DNA of 64,000 nt from Ceratopteris richardii (GCA_020310875.1 CM035435.1:68730955-68794954); one strand, 5' to 3'. Counted from the stretch's first letter, positions 26,916 through 38,990 are shown. Numbers and translations: made by a program. The notes: generated by a model not told the origin, from the sequence alone.

Positions 26916-27350
26916 TGTTGATGACATTATTTCTCCTACATCATTTCCATTTTTATCTGCATGAGTGCATCTCCATTTTGTATCCAAGAGGCACTCCATT
27001 TCCATTTTATATTGTAACTCTTTTGTATTTGGGTACCTTTACATTTGAATCTACCTATGTATTCATTCTTCTTCAAGGGCAATTATCCCACATATGATGT
27101 ACTTTGCAGAACCCCCTCCAACTCTATATAAGGAGGGCCTCTCCCCCCATTTGTACTTGGTTAAAAGCTTGAGGAACCTAATTCATGCTCTTGGAAAGCT
27201 CACTTTAATCCATATGAGTTTTCCCATTTCATGGTCTACTCAATTTTTTGTCTCACACTCTTTCATTTTGTAAGCACACTCTTCTTTTCATTTTTCTTCC
27301 AAGTGTGTACTCTCTACATTTTAATGGCTTCTTTTTTGTTTTCCCATTGG
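26916..27350 (+). repeat. 3' LTR of copia E (end uncertain)
   Basis: The LTR starts TGTTGATGACAT after a run of five G. A TATA-like element 'tctatataagg' lies near 27122. No second copy is present in the window, so the right end near 27350 is a guess based on where the sequence character changes. Confidence 0.45.
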
Positions 27351-28429
<1,079 letters not shown>

Positions 28430-29272
28430 CCGAGTACAAGCAGGATGGACGATTGGTTGCCAAAGGAAACAAAGTGGGTAGGATGTTCACCTTAAATGTG
28501 AAGATCCCTGAAATGAATGCAGCCATGTTTGCAAAAGGTGCAGGAGTTATTGCAGATATAGAGATATGGCACAAACGGATTGGACATGCAAACTTGCAAA
28601 GGCTGAAACTGATGCAGTCAAAGGAGATTGTCCATGGACTACCAAATTTCAAAGTTGCAGAAATGCAAAAGGTATGTGCAGCATGTCAATTTGGTAAACA
28701 ATCAAGAGCATCATTTCCACATGACAAGCATGTTAGTGAGAATGTACTAGAAGTAGTACATAAAGACCACATCTATGGGCGGTTGCAGGTTTTATGTTAC
28801 TTTCATTGATGACCATACACGCAAAGTATGGGTATATTTCATGAAAGAGAAGAGCGAGGTGTTTACTCACTTCCAGAATTTTAAAGTTATGGTGGAAAAG
28901 CAGACAGGGAAGTAAATTCAAACATTAAGATCTGATGGAGGAGGTGAATACATGTCAAATGAGTTCAATAGTTTTCTAAAAAATCATGGAATTCGGCGTC
29001 AGTTTTCATGCAGGTACACACCACAACAGAATGGTGTTGCTGAACGCAAAAATAGACATATTGCAGAAATAGCAAGAGCCTTGATGGCTGAGAAGAATAT
29101 GCCTCATTGTTATTGGGCAGAAGCTGTGCATACTGCTGTATACATCATGAACAGAACTTTGATTGCTGATGTACATCAAGTTACACCTGAAGAGAAGTTT
29201 ACAGGTAAAAAGCCAAACTAATCACATCTGAAAGTTTTTGGCTGTATTGCATATGTACATGTTCCAGATGAG

Positions 29273-31462
29273 TTGAGGACAAAGCTTGATCCGAAAGCAG
29301 AAAAATGTGTCTTCATTGGATATTCCCTTGAGCAAAAGGGGTACAAATGTTATAACCCACTCACACGACAGGTGAAGGTGAGCAGAGATGTGGTATTTGA
29401 TGAAATGTCAAGCTTCTATGCAGATGCCAAAGAAGGACTGAATCTTGAACCAAATGACAAAGAAAATGCTGAAAAATCTAGTGCAGAATCTCAAGTTTTG
29501 AGTGGACCGGATGCATCACCAAGCAATAGTTCCAACTCAAATCCATGGAGTGGAAGATTGCGTGGAAATTTCAGTCCAGCAAATTCATCAAATACATCCA
29601 AGAAAGGTAAAGAAAAGGTTTTTGCTGGTAGTAAAACAAGTGCAGGTTTTGAAGACGTTGATGGAGATTCAAGCAGTTCAGAAAAGAGTCTTGATGAGGA
29701 ACTTGGATTGCCCTCTGTGAAGACTCCAGGAGTAAGAAGGGCACATGCAGATGATACAAGAAGAAGTGACCCAGGACCAAGAAGATCTGGGAGGATGCAT
29801 AATTCAGTGCAACGATTGACATATGATAGTTACATGGCTCGCCATTGTGCCTACATGACAAAGGTAATACAAGATGCTGAACCTTCTTGCTTTGAAGATG
29901 CAATTGGAATTGCAGATTGGGAAAAAGCTATGGATGAGGAGATGGCTGCACTTTATGGAAATGATACATGGAAGCTGGTTCCATTGCCGCAAGGAAAGAA
30001 ATCCATAGGCTACAAATGGGTTTACAAGGTAAAGCATAATGCTGATGGTAGCATAAGCAGGTATAAAGCACGATTGGTAGCTAAAGGTTATGCACAGATA
30101 TATGGCATTGATTATGAGGAAACATTTAGCCCTGTAGCTAAAATGTCTACTGTCATAACACTTGTTGCATTAGCTATAGCAAAAGGATGGACTTTGCATC
30201 AGATGGATGTGAAGAATGCTTTCCTAGATGGTGAGTTACAGGAAGAAGTATATATGGACCAGCCACAAGGATATGAAGATTCAAAGCATCCAGAATATGT
30301 TTGCAGGTTGCAAAAGGCTTTGTATGGGCTGAAGCAGGCTCCGCGTGCATGGCATGCAAGGATTGCTGATTACTTAACCAGCATTGGGTTTTCTATGTGT
30401 GATGCAGATCATTCACTATATGCAAGGAAGGTTGATGATGGCATCACTATTGTGGCTATTTATGTTGATGATCTGATTGTAGGTGGTGATAATGAAGAAA
30501 GCATCAAAGAGGTAAAGAAACTTCTTATGCAGGAATTTGACATGAAAGATCTTGGTGTGCTGCGCTATTTCTTGGGCATTGAGTTTATACATACAGAAAC
30601 AGGTATATGGATGTCGCAAAGGCAATATGCCTTGAATATGCTGCAAAAGTATGGTATGGCTGATTGTAAGCCAATTTCTATGCCTTTAGATCAGAATTTG
30701 AAATTGGATACTACATCAAGTGAAGCATTGGAAAATGCTACTATGTACAGGAAAATTGTGGGAAGTCTTATATATCTTACAATTACAAGGCCTGATTTAA
30801 GCTACACTGTTGGACTTGAAAGTCGGTTTATGCAGGTTCCCAGGAAGCCACATTTGGATGCTCTAAGGCTCACTCTACGTTATGTGAGTGCTACTTTGGA
30901 TTATGCATTGTTTTATGAAGCTGGTGTAGATTTGCAGGTTCATGGGTACACCGATGCAGATTGGGCTGGTAGTACTCCATATAGAAGATCTACTAGTGGC
31001 TTTCTTTTCTCACTTGGACATGCAGCTATTACATGGAGCAGTAAGAACCAACCCACTGTTGCTTTGTCGAGTACAGAGGCTGAGTACAGAGGTGCTGCAA
31101 TGGCAGCATGTGAGGCATCATGGCTGGAGATGTTACTTGCAGATTTAGGTGTGGAAGTGCAAAAGCCTATCACTATCTATTATGATAATCTTAGCAACAT
31201 ACAGTTAGCACGGAACCCTGTTTTCCATGCTAGAACAAAGCATATCGAGGTACATTATCACTTCATCAGAGAGAAGGTATTAGCAGGTGATATTGATCTT
31301 GTTTATGTGAGAACAGATGAGCAGGTTGCTGATATTTTCACCAAAGCACTTGGAGCTGAGAAGTTGAAGAAGTTTCGGAAGATGCTTGGATTACAGGATA
31401 TGGCATTGAGCTTGAGGGGGAGTGTTGAGATATCAAGCTCAACATGTGATGATCTAGGATGA
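29273..31462 (+). CDS. copia pol frame of G: integrase end, RT, RNase H
   Basis: This open frame of 729 codons is the 3' two thirds of a Ty1/copia pol. Residues about 1-50 are the integrase C-terminal part (KCVFIGYSLEQKGYKCYNP, then VSRDVVFDE). Residues 60-200 are a polar, Ser/Lys/Asp-rich linker. Reverse transcriptase runs from about 230 to 470, with KAMDEEMAAL before it, LHQMDVKNAFL, LYGLKQAPRAW, and the catalytic YVDD near residue 397. RNase H runs from about 555 to 720, with YTDADWAGS, LSSTEAEYRGAA and ARTKHIEVHYHF. The last codons run into the 3' LTR. In an active element such a protein would act in the cytoplasmic particle, copying element RNA to DNA. The methionine used here is only the first in this frame and not a natural start, since pol is made as a polyprotein. 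Codon use and openness suggest a fairly recent copy. Confidence 0.85.
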   Translation: MRTKLDPKAEKCVFIGYSLEQKGYKCYNPLTRQVKVSRDVVFDEMSSFYADAKEGLNLEPNDKENAEKSSAESQVLSGPDASPSNSSNSNPWSGRLRGNFSPANSSNTSKKGKEKVFAGSKTSAGFEDVDGDSSSSEKSLDEELGLPSVKTPGVRRAHADDTRRSDPGPRRSGRMHNSVQRLTYDSYMARHCAYMTKVIQDAEPSCFEDAIGIADWEKAMDEEMAALYGNDTWKLVPLPQGKKSIGYKWVYKVKHNADGSISRYKARLVAKGYAQIYGIDYEETFSPVAKMSTVITLVALAIAKGWTLHQMDVKNAFLDGELQEEVYMDQPQGYEDSKHPEYVCRLQKALYGLKQAPRAWHARIADYLTSIGFSMCDADHSLYARKVDDGITIVAIYVDDLIVGGDNEESIKEVKKLLMQEFDMKDLGVLRYFLGIEFIHTETGIWMSQRQYALNMLQKYGMADCKPISMPLDQNLKLDTTSSEALENATMYRKIVGSLIYLTITRPDLSYTVGLESRFMQVPRKPHLDALRLTLRYVSATLDYALFYEAGVDLQVHGYTDADWAGSTPYRRSTSGFLFSLGHAAITWSSKNQPTVALSSTEAEYRGAAMAACEASWLEMLLADLGVEVQKPITIYYDNLSNIQLARNPVFHARTKHIEVHYHFIREKVLAGDIDLVYVRTDEQVADIFTKALGAEKLKKFRKMLGLQDMALSLRGSVEISSSTCDDLG

Positions 31463-31799
31463 CACGTACCAGTTTTTCGTTTCTCTAACATGTATAGTGG
31501 TCACGCCGGTATATGTCAGGGATACTTCATTGAGCTTTATTAGATTTATCTATCGAGAGTGATGGCACATTTGTTTCTTGCTAGCTCACTCATTCGCGGA
31601 CATTAGGTTTTTCCTTATGTACTGGTCTTTATGTATTGCACTGGTTGTAGTCTTGTTTTTAGGTCATTCTTGTACATTCCTTTTATGTAATAGAAGAAGA
31701 AGAAGAAGATCCTTCTTCCTTGCTTCAATCTGTGTGTGTGCTTCTCCTTGAGAGTGAGAGTGTGTGTGAGCTCTCTTCCTTATCTCCTTCCTCGTGACA
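31423..31799 (+). repeat. 3' LTR of copia G
   Basis: The 377-bp LTR begins TGTTGAGATATC and ends CTCGTGACA, matching the outer LTRs of F in inverted orientation. It contains a short (GAA)n run near 31692. There is no 5' partner. Confidence 0.85.
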
Positions 31800-33110
31800 A
31801 CAATCACATAAAGGCCAAGTATTATTCTTCATAATAGTATCATGTTTTGATTGCATAGAAATCATCCAATTTTATTAATGATGTGCTTCATTAAAAGTAA
31901 TAGGCTCATTCTCAGCACAAAGACTAGAGGCATCCATTGCATAATAATCAAATGCAAAGGAAGCACTATGAGAGTCTGAATGTGTACGATAAGACAAAGG
32001 TGAACTCTCAAAGTCTGCACCAACCATTTAGGCATAGTTTTTGCTTCTTCTATGTCAACCCTCTCATCAACAAATGCATCATGTAAATCTACATCACAAT
32101 AGAATGATTTGCATCATCATTTGAAACCTATAAAGGCTAAGAAACTACCTCATTTGAACTAGCACTTGACTATCCACTTGTAAAAAGAGGTAGCAAAGTT
32201 TCATATATATCTTTTGAGCTAACTGATATCTCCTTGGTACATGAAAGGAAGGGTTGAATTTCACCTTCCATAAAAATAGGATCATGACTAACCAGAATGT
32301 GTTTAGTCTATGGATGATATAGAAGATAGCCTTTGCTTTCAGAACTTTATTCAACCAAAATACATTTCACTGCTTTATCGTCCAATTTTTTGCATTGTTG
32401 TTGAGGCAGTAATGCATATGTGAAAAAAACCAAAGACACATAGTTCCATGCATAACAATTAGAATGATCTTTTTCCCATTATAGGATAAGAGGAGTTATT
32501 AGCACATGTGAGAGGAATGCCCACTCTTCATTCTGAACAAGATTAGTAGAGTTTTTTTTAGGTTTGAAGGCCTTTGTAACAACCATTCTAGCCTCTTTCT
32601 TCTTCGCCTCCTTTGCAGCCAATTTAGCACAACTCTTTATGGCATATCATTTACCGTAATAGTACTTGCAAAGTTGTTTTTGCTTTTCTATTTTTTTTAT
32701 CATCCTTATCTTCCTTCTTTGACTATGTTGCATTACCAAATTTTTGCTTACTAGTAGATGAGCTCCATTTGTCTTTGCCCTTCTGACTAGCTAAGAAACC
32801 ATGCAATATTGACATGTTCTACCTCAACTGATCTTCTTTGCAACAAAACAGAGACTAACTCATCAAATGTTAAGGTATTTGGGTTTCCTTTCATCATCAA
32901 TAGAAGAATAGAAACAAAAATCTGATAAGAATTCGGAAGATCATTAAGAATGGTCTGCATAAGTGAAATATCTCACAAAATTTCATCAACAAAAATCAAT
33001 TGCTCCATAAAAGCTTTGATCTTTGTCAAAAAACTCTCCATAGAATCTCCTTCGTTCTCCTAGTAAGTCCAAACTTGAGATCTTTGGTCATACACACGAA
33101 TGACCAAACG
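31800..33110 (-). mobile_element. copia remnant H, heavily decayed
   Basis: Minus-strand remnant of a copia element. Gag-type sequence (about 33060-32590) includes a stretch like 'MQTILNDLPNSYQ' and a Lys-rich zinc-knuckle region. It is followed, without most of protease and integrase, by the integrase C-terminal region and the linker before RT (about 32440-31800). A large internal deletion and many further breaks are evident. It ends where the LTR of G begins, and its right edge near 33110 is approximate. Confidence 0.6.
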
Positions 33111-33525
33111 ATGTCCGATTTCAGATCCGTCTGAACCGACTAGACCCCTAGATCATAAACTTACTTTGTTACATTCTTCCCCCATGGGAAAATATTTTCA
33201 TCCTCGAAAATAGAGCTATATATCTACTATAGGCAACCCCCAAGCCTCATGTTCTAAAACTGGAAGAACATGGTCATGTTCTAGAACTGGAAGAACATGT
33301 CTCATCTCTGTGGTGGCATCCCTGTCCAAATGATTCAAAAACACTGTCTCACTTTGCACATTGATAAAATAGTCAAAGTACAAAGTAGTAAATGAACAAT
33401 AAGGGTGGATCTAAAAACATCCCTAGCTAATTCACAGGTTCTCGATGTGCGATCTAGGCACAAACATGTGAACTGGGTGGATTCAACTTACTAGTCCATT
33501 TCTGGGCATGACTGGTGCATGGACT
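33111..33525. other. unassigned flank of element J
   Basis: No gene is recognised. On the minus strand, 'cccatgggggaagaa' followed by TGTAAC at about 33173 resembles a purine tract and LTR start of a Ty3-type element, but no partner LTR is seen. This stretch and 37487-38990 formed one continuous sequence before J inserted. Confidence 0.4.
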
Positions 33526-33714
33526 TGTTGGGGATGTAAGGGTCATGTGACCTTACCCCCATATTCATATATATACATCATATATAGAGTATTGCCTCAA
33601 GAGAGATCATTATGTGGGTTTCGAGGCTCCCACGCATATCCGCGCGTCGTTCCTCTCTTCTCTCTCCCTCCATCTCCTCCTTCCTCCTCTTGTTCTGCAC
33701 TCCAAACCCCTTCA
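33526..33714 (+). repeat. 5' LTR of J
   Basis: 189 bp, TGTTGGGGATG to CCCCTTCA, with a TATA-like 'atatatatac' near 33562-33572. It is identical to 37298-37486 except at one base. Confidence 0.95.
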
Positions 33715-33715
33715 T

Positions 33716-33727
33716 TGGTATCAGAGC
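33716..33727 (+). other. primer-binding site of J
   Basis: TGGTATCAGAGC is an exact complement of the plant initiator tRNA-Met 3' end, one base after the LTR. Confidence 0.9.
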
Positions 33728-33799
33728 ATGTTGAAGGCTAGTGTGCAAGAAGCTTCAATGGAAGCTTAGGTGAGAAGAGGTAGAAGTGCAGATCGGCAT

Positions 33800-34350
33800 C
33801 TCTTGACAGCTGTTCAGTATTTCGGTCATAACTCGAGCTAGAAAGCTCGGATTGACGCGTTTTAAAATTCTGTGCGTAGCTAACACAGAGAGCTACAACT
33901 TCACAGAAGGGCGCAGAACCTGGTTCGGACTTCTGAAGTGCCGAAAATTCGAAAAACGCAGAGAATTGTAGAAGGCGAATCTACATTGAGTAGGACAACA
34001 GGTCGGTTTTTTTGTCATAACTTGAGTTCTACAGCTCGGAATGCGATGATTCAACTTGCTGCTCGTAGCTTGAAAAATTAGCTACAACTTTGTAGAAGAA
34101 CTCAGATTCAGATTGCCAATGCAAGGTCACCGAAATTGCAGAATACAGAGCAGTACTGTTGCAAGTGAAAGTGAAATTGATAGCAGGTGCTTATTTTGAG
34201 CATATCTTGAGCTATACACCTCCGATTGAGGTGTTCTTTATCTCGTTACGTAGCCAAGAGTTAGATCTTGAAGTTTGCTGAAGACCAAAAGTTCAGATTC
34301 AGAGGTTATCACCTCTGAAACAGCAAAACACAGAGCAGCAGATTTTTGTC
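33800..34350 (+). repeat. three degenerate ~187-bp repeats in the J leader
   Basis: Related segments begin near 33826, 34015 and 34201. Each starts with 'tcataactcgag', 'tcataacttgag' or 'catatcttgag', continues to 'gtagct..', and ends near 'agattcag'. In the first two copies GTAGCT and AGCTAC flank a 9-base loop, so the RNA could form a hairpin at the same place in each unit. The third copy is more diverged. Position between primer site and coding region would suit a packaging or dimerisation signal; this is inference. Confidence 0.6.
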
Positions 34351-35623
34351 AAACGAACCCTAATTGCACTTGGAGGTTGAATTTGCTTTGGAACTTCTTC
34401 GAGAGAGAATTTATGGTGTGCAACCTCTTATTTTCAGAGCTTCAAAGCATTGTACATGTATGATCACTGTGGTAGCTCCTCCATATGAGAGTAGAGCATG
34501 ATCTTGTCATGTGTTTGACATGTAAGATGACATTGTGGTATACTCTTTTTGAGGTTTATGTCATCATGAGTTTGATCATGGATGTATAGTGGCATTGTGG
34601 TCTATATCTTGATTATGCCACTTGGTTACGGATTTACTTTCCGGTTGCACATACTTTTGTGAGAGTTGACATTGGATCTTAGTTGGTACTTGTATCTTTT
34701 GTTTTCTTTGCAGGTACAGGATCCAGATTGGAGCCTCAGTTACACGTTTGTTTGTCACCGTTATTAGCATTTGGTCATTGATTGATATATATTTGACAGT
34801 GTGATTCTTGGCTTATGTGGATGGTGATTCCCACATGGTTATTTTGGTTCTAGAGTCCATTTTACAAAGGAGATGTTGCCGAAATTTCACCGGCTTTTAT
34901 GCTAGAAGGAGCTCTAGTGGATCTTGAAGCTTGTGCGATAGCTTTGGATCATTGACTATCTCCATTCACTTGGACTTGGTCACAGGTTATTTGTGATAGA
35001 TTGGACCATCTTGCAGGATTCATTCTTGAGTGGGAGGTGCATCACCATTGTATTGGCGTGTATTGCCATTAGTTTTTTGGCACATGTAGTTGCCATTATC
35101 TTTGATTATATCAGTGACAGGTGGTGACATATTACTTATTGTTCTTTCATTATTGGTTATCTTGTTTGATTGCTCAGTTTTCAGGGGATACTCTGTCGAA
35201 ATTTTCCCAGGATTCTTTCACATCTACTTGGTCACTTTGGAGACTTGGTGAGCAGGCTTATGCTCATGGTTTTATATGCATGGTAGATGCATGGTTATGT
35301 GACAGGTGGTTCACATGGTTTTCTTCTCCAGTGAGACATATGTGATGTGAGTTATGCATATGGATATGCAGCTGTGATCCTATTTAGGATAGAGTATTGT
35401 TTCTAGTCTCTTATTACATTGCTAGTCTTGGATTGCCAGCATGGTGTCTTCTCGATTCGATGGTATTGACTTTCCAAGATGGAAAGCTCAGATGTGGCAT
35501 ACATTGGTTCGTGCAGGGTTACACATGTATGTGCATAGAGATGCACAGAGGCCTCGTGACATGCCCGATCATGTATGGATGGATATGGATGCATTGGCCA
35601 GCTCCACTATCTGATTACAGCTT

Positions 35624-37189
35624 GTGGATTCTATATATGAGTCTGTTATGTATGAGGAGACGAGTAGTGCATTATGGCAGAGACTACATGATATGTATGC
35701 GAGTCCATTGACTCATGTGAGACATAGATCACATCGACGACTTCGATGTTGGCACTGTGGTCATGAGGGCCATATTCGACGATGTTGCTTCAGGCGGATG
35801 CGACGACGACGTCAGAGATATGCACGTGATGCAGATCAGGTAGTGGTTTCAGGAGATTCTATGGCAGTTGATTATGCTAGTGATGGAGATATCACTTTCT
35901 CCTATGGTTCATCTCATGATTCCTCTTGCTCATTAGATAGCACACATATGGCTTGGTTGCTTGATGCATTAGCCAGTTTTCATGTTACTCCACATCGTGA
36001 GTGGTTTTGTCGATTCTCAGGTGAGAGTCGTGGATGTGTGCACATGCTTGATGGTACGACATATGATATTGAGGGTGCAGGAGATGTATGCATTATGCTA
36101 CCTAGTGGAGCATCACTTATGCTTAGACATGTACGTTATGTGCCTTCATTCCCTATGAGCTTGATTTCAGTTAGCCAGTTACAAGAGAGCAGATGTTATG
36201 CATTCCTTGGCGAGCATCATTTTCAGTTGCAGTTGGGACAGCTTATGCTTGTCAGAGGTGCCAGGGTTGGGCACAGGTATCCACTGCAGGTACTTCATGT
36301 GAGAGACAGTCTCGTCTCAGTGGGAGTTCAGCCTTATGTGCGATGTGAGACTCGTCATGTCTCATTTTGTCTACCGGCACATATGTCTATTGACATTCAT
36401 GATGCACATGTATGGCAGGATTCAGATGCTCAGATGGATGCACATGTAGAGCATGTTTTGGATGCTCATGATGCTTATATAGAGCATGATTTTGTTGATC
36501 ATATGGATGCTCATGTAGAGCACACTTCGGATGATCAGTTGGATGCTTTAGAGCATGATATGGATGCTCATGTAGAGTATTGTGATGATACTCAGTTAGA
36601 GTTAGATCATCAGTTTGACCTTGGTGTTGATGTTGTGCAGTTAGCTCATGTGGAGCATGATGATACACTTGGTGTGGTAGAGCAGGATAGCTCTCATGGT
36701 ATACAGTGTATGGTAGAGCATATTAGCTCTCAGGATGCACAGCTAGATACATCCTTAGTTGATGGGATGGCTGATTTGGATGTTGAGGAGTCAGCAGTTA
36801 TGCAGTCATTCTTGGATTCGCTCATGCCAGATGTTGACACAGATATATCAGGACATGTTGGTCTTGATGATGGTGCTTTGGATGCCTTGGATACAGGCAT
36901 GGCTGACATACTTAGGTTAGCCAGGATAGCACATGTTTCGTCAGCATTTGGGAGTCTGATGTACGAGTTGTTATGCTCGAGATCAGACATTGCAGTTGCT
37001 ATTGGAGCATTTGCACTTGGAGTTGTCAGTCGTTCGATGATTGACACAGGCATAGAGCGAGTGGGAGCTTTGCAGGAACTTCATCAGTTCTTGCGTCAGT
37101 CATATATGAGCTCGGCTCTTGTTGATATGAGTCTAGAGCAGTTTGAGGTGCATGGATACACCTTGTTCGAGGCGGTTGGTGTAGGCTGA
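35624..37189 (+). CDS. chimeric gag/protease-like protein of J
   Basis: The frame of 521 codons begins inside gag-like sequence. Residues 42-55 form a zinc knuckle CWHCGHEGHIRRCC. Residues about 107-205 resemble the copia protease and following region (FHVTPHREWF, then YDIEGAGDVCIMLPSG and VPSFPMSLISVSQL). Residues about 255-400 are an Asp/His/Val-rich low-complexity domain with repeated DAHVEH-like units. Residues about 440-510 resemble the copia region between RT and RNase H (SLMYELLCSRSDIAVAIG, VVSRSMID). No integrase or RT core is present. The frame has stayed open although its middle is repeat-expanded, which suggests either youth or selection on the parts. A gag-like structural role is possible, but function is unknown. 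The first methionine is not necessarily the true start. Confidence 0.7.
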   Translation: MDSIYESVMYEETSSALWQRLHDMYASPLTHVRHRSHRRLRCWHCGHEGHIRRCCFRRMRRRRQRYARDADQVVVSGDSMAVDYASDGDITFSYGSSHDSSCSLDSTHMAWLLDALASFHVTPHREWFCRFSGESRGCVHMLDGTTYDIEGAGDVCIMLPSGASLMLRHVRYVPSFPMSLISVSQLQESRCYAFLGEHHFQLQLGQLMLVRGARVGHRYPLQVLHVRDSLVSVGVQPYVRCETRHVSFCLPAHMSIDIHDAHVWQDSDAQMDAHVEHVLDAHDAYIEHDFVDHMDAHVEHTSDDQLDALEHDMDAHVEYCDDTQLELDHQFDLGVDVVQLAHVEHDDTLGVVEQDSSHGIQCMVEHISSQDAQLDTSLVDGMADLDVEESAVMQSFLDSLMPDVDTDISGHVGLDDGALDALDTGMADILRLARIAHVSSAFGSLMYELLCSRSDIAVAIGAFALGVVSRSMIDTGIERVGALQELHQFLRQSYMSSALVDMSLEQFEVHGYTLFEAVGVG

Positions 37190-37297
37190 TCTGGTATGGG
37201 TAGAGATCCAGACTCTTCCTGTACATTATTGTATAGTCCTACATCATTCTTTGTATATGTTACCACTTATGGTCACATTGACCCTTAAGTGGGAGAT

Positions 37298-37486
37298 TGT
37301 TGGGGATGTAAGGGTCATGTGACCTTACCCCCATATTCATATATATACATCATATATAGAGCATTGCCTCAAGAGAGATCATTATGTGGGTTTCGAGGCT
37401 CCCACGCATATCCGCGCGTCGTTCCTCTCTTCTCTCTCCCTCCATCTCCTCCTTCCTCCTCTTGTTCTGCACTCCAAACCCCTTCA
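37298..37486 (+). repeat. 3' LTR of J
   Basis: Partner of 33526-33714, preceded by the purine tract and followed by GGACT. Confidence 0.95.
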
Positions 37487-38990
37487 GGACTTAGTAACGA
37501 AGGCGGGATTCTATTCCCTCGCAAGACTTTGAGAACTCTTGATTCACTTGAATTTGTTTTGGAGAACTTGGAGTTTGGTTGTCCCAAACATCTAACTTAG
37601 ATGTTTGTACAATGGTTTACTTTGATCTAATAGTTACTTGATTTTTTCATCCGACTAGAGGACTATTTTATCCTAGTAAGTTTAAAAATCTTATGAAAAC
37701 TGTAGGAGAAAGTTTACCATTTTCTTTGAGTGAACCATACTATATCTTGACCAATACAAATTCAAAATGAAAATTGTCCAACTTAGGACACTTTTCTCAA
37801 AGACTTGAGCTAAAAGTTCTTGGGAATTATCAATCTGTTGAGCGATTCCTAACTTCTCTATTCTAGGGTATAGTGGACTCTAGAAAATCATTTATGCTAT
37901 AACTTGAAGCAAACTCAAATAAATAAGTCCACTTAGACTTATTATGTTTTGAAGATTGAAAAGTTTCTTGTACAAAACATCTATCTAGGATGTTCAATTT
38001 AGTTACCTGGTTCTATCCGGTTAACCCTTGACTTTTATGAAAAGAATCAGATACCATATCTGAGTCAAATCCAAAAGATTCAAAAAGCGAAAAGAAAGAA
38101 CTGAAACTCTGTTTAACCAATTCAAACTTCAAAGATTCCTAAAGTTGCTATGAGTCAAAGTCTAGATGACTCAGGACTTTAACTTTCCAAAGATCTATCT
38201 CAACAAGATAATGAAGCATTTATCTATCTTTAAGAGAAGTAAACTAGATTCTCAAAAAGATTCAAAGCAAATCGAAAACATCATCCAACCACAAGATGCT
38301 ACTGTGGTAACCAACATCAGTGTGTCGACCCACTGAGGTTTTGTTGATAAGTTTTGTATTCAAATAATGCTTCACTTGAGACTAAGTTCAGGTCACATTC
38401 AATCTTTCTAACTCCTTACTGGGAATGCAATTATTGTGCATTTCTTTGAGTCAAAAGAGTGATTTTACCAAGCCACACTAGGAACTTGATGCTTGATTTA
38501 GTCAATCAAATCCTTGGTTGAAAAGATCAACTCAAAATCAAAGTCCAACTTCTCTCAGAAACTTATGAAATATTTTTGAATTAACAACACTTTATCTTGA
38601 AGTGTTTCAAGAAGATCTCGAAAGTTACTTACTTCATATCTTCTATTTCCTTTATCTTGAAGTTATCTTGAAGTTATCTTGAAGTATCTTGAGATACTAT
38701 TTGTATCCTTCTTGAATTAAACTCCTTCTTTGAAGTCTTAATTCCCTCGAGGATGAAACCTAACTTCAAGATCCAATCTAGGACTAAAAGATAATTATCA
38801 TCCCATGGTCCGATGTCCCATACCATCTTTTCTACATCAATCTGAGTATAAAATCTGGTATCCCATACCATCCTATTTTATATTCATATTGACATGTGAG
38901 TGAATATTATCTTAAAGTCTAAACATCTATTGATAGAGTACCTTCTTACTTCAATTCTTTGAAAGAACTTTCAGGCATTATCTCTAACTA
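37487..38990. other. unassigned stretch right of J
   Basis: No gene is recognised. It continues 33111-33525 across the J insertion. A minus-strand 65-residue frame at 38674-38871 contains 'VLDWILKLGFI', faintly like the end of a Ty3-type protease, so an old Ty3 remnant is possible but not shown. Confidence 0.35.
38651..38692. repeat. short 11-bp tandem repeat
   Basis: About four copies of TTATCTTGAAG in tandem, the last one shortened. Confidence 0.75.

Larger units (their letters stand above)
17521..27350 (+). mobile_element. Ty1/copia element E, heavily decayed, split by F
   Basis: E is a plus-strand copia fossil. The gag end with a CCHC knuckle (CDYCGKVGCLEKFW, about 17870) is followed by pre-integrase and integrase stretches (about 18040-18900, with HNGVAE) and the start of reverse transcriptase to about 19576. 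Copia F interrupts it (19577-25836). E resumes at 25837 with reverse transcriptase (a VDD box near 25960), RNase H-type remnants to about 26900, a G-rich purine tract and a 3' LTR start at 26916. The part of RT between the two halves is missing, so F's entry was accompanied or followed by a deletion. It carries more than fifteen breaks and is among the oldest elements in the window. Confidence 0.75.
28430..31799 (+). mobile_element. Ty1/copia element G, 5'-truncated, otherwise young-looking
   Basis: G is a plus-strand copia element of the same family as F. It starts abruptly within the protease/pre-integrase region at about 28430 and runs through the pre-integrase zinc finger (about 28560-28720), the integrase core (about 28770-29220), and a long open pol frame (29273-31462), to a purine tract (TTGAGGGGGAG) and the 3' LTR (31423-31799). 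LTR, gag and protease at the 5' side are missing. Apart from that truncation it has only two or three breaks, far fewer than F. It is flanked on the right by copia fragment H. Confidence 0.85.
33526..37486 (+). mobile_element. non-autonomous LTR retrotransposon J, very young
   Basis: J is a compact 3961-bp element with two 189-bp LTRs, a tRNA-iMet primer site exactly next to the 5' LTR, a purine tract (AAGTGGGAGA) next to the 3' LTR, and a perfect target duplication GGACT (33521-33525 and 37487-37491). The LTRs differ at a single base, so the insertion is recent. The interior holds a 1.7-kb leader with a threefold repeat and one long frame (35624-37189). Gag-like similarity starts a little upstream of that frame, near 35441. 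There is no integrase, and only a short remnant resembling the RT/RNase H border. It looks structurally whole as a non-autonomous element, with about one break in the gag-like part, and must have used proteins of another copia element to move. The protease-like part is close to that of elements N and O. Confidence 0.9.

Noticed and set aside
36387-37053. His-rich minus-strand frames opposite the J protein
   Set aside because: They mirror the DAHVEH-type repeat of the plus-strand frame; no independent support.
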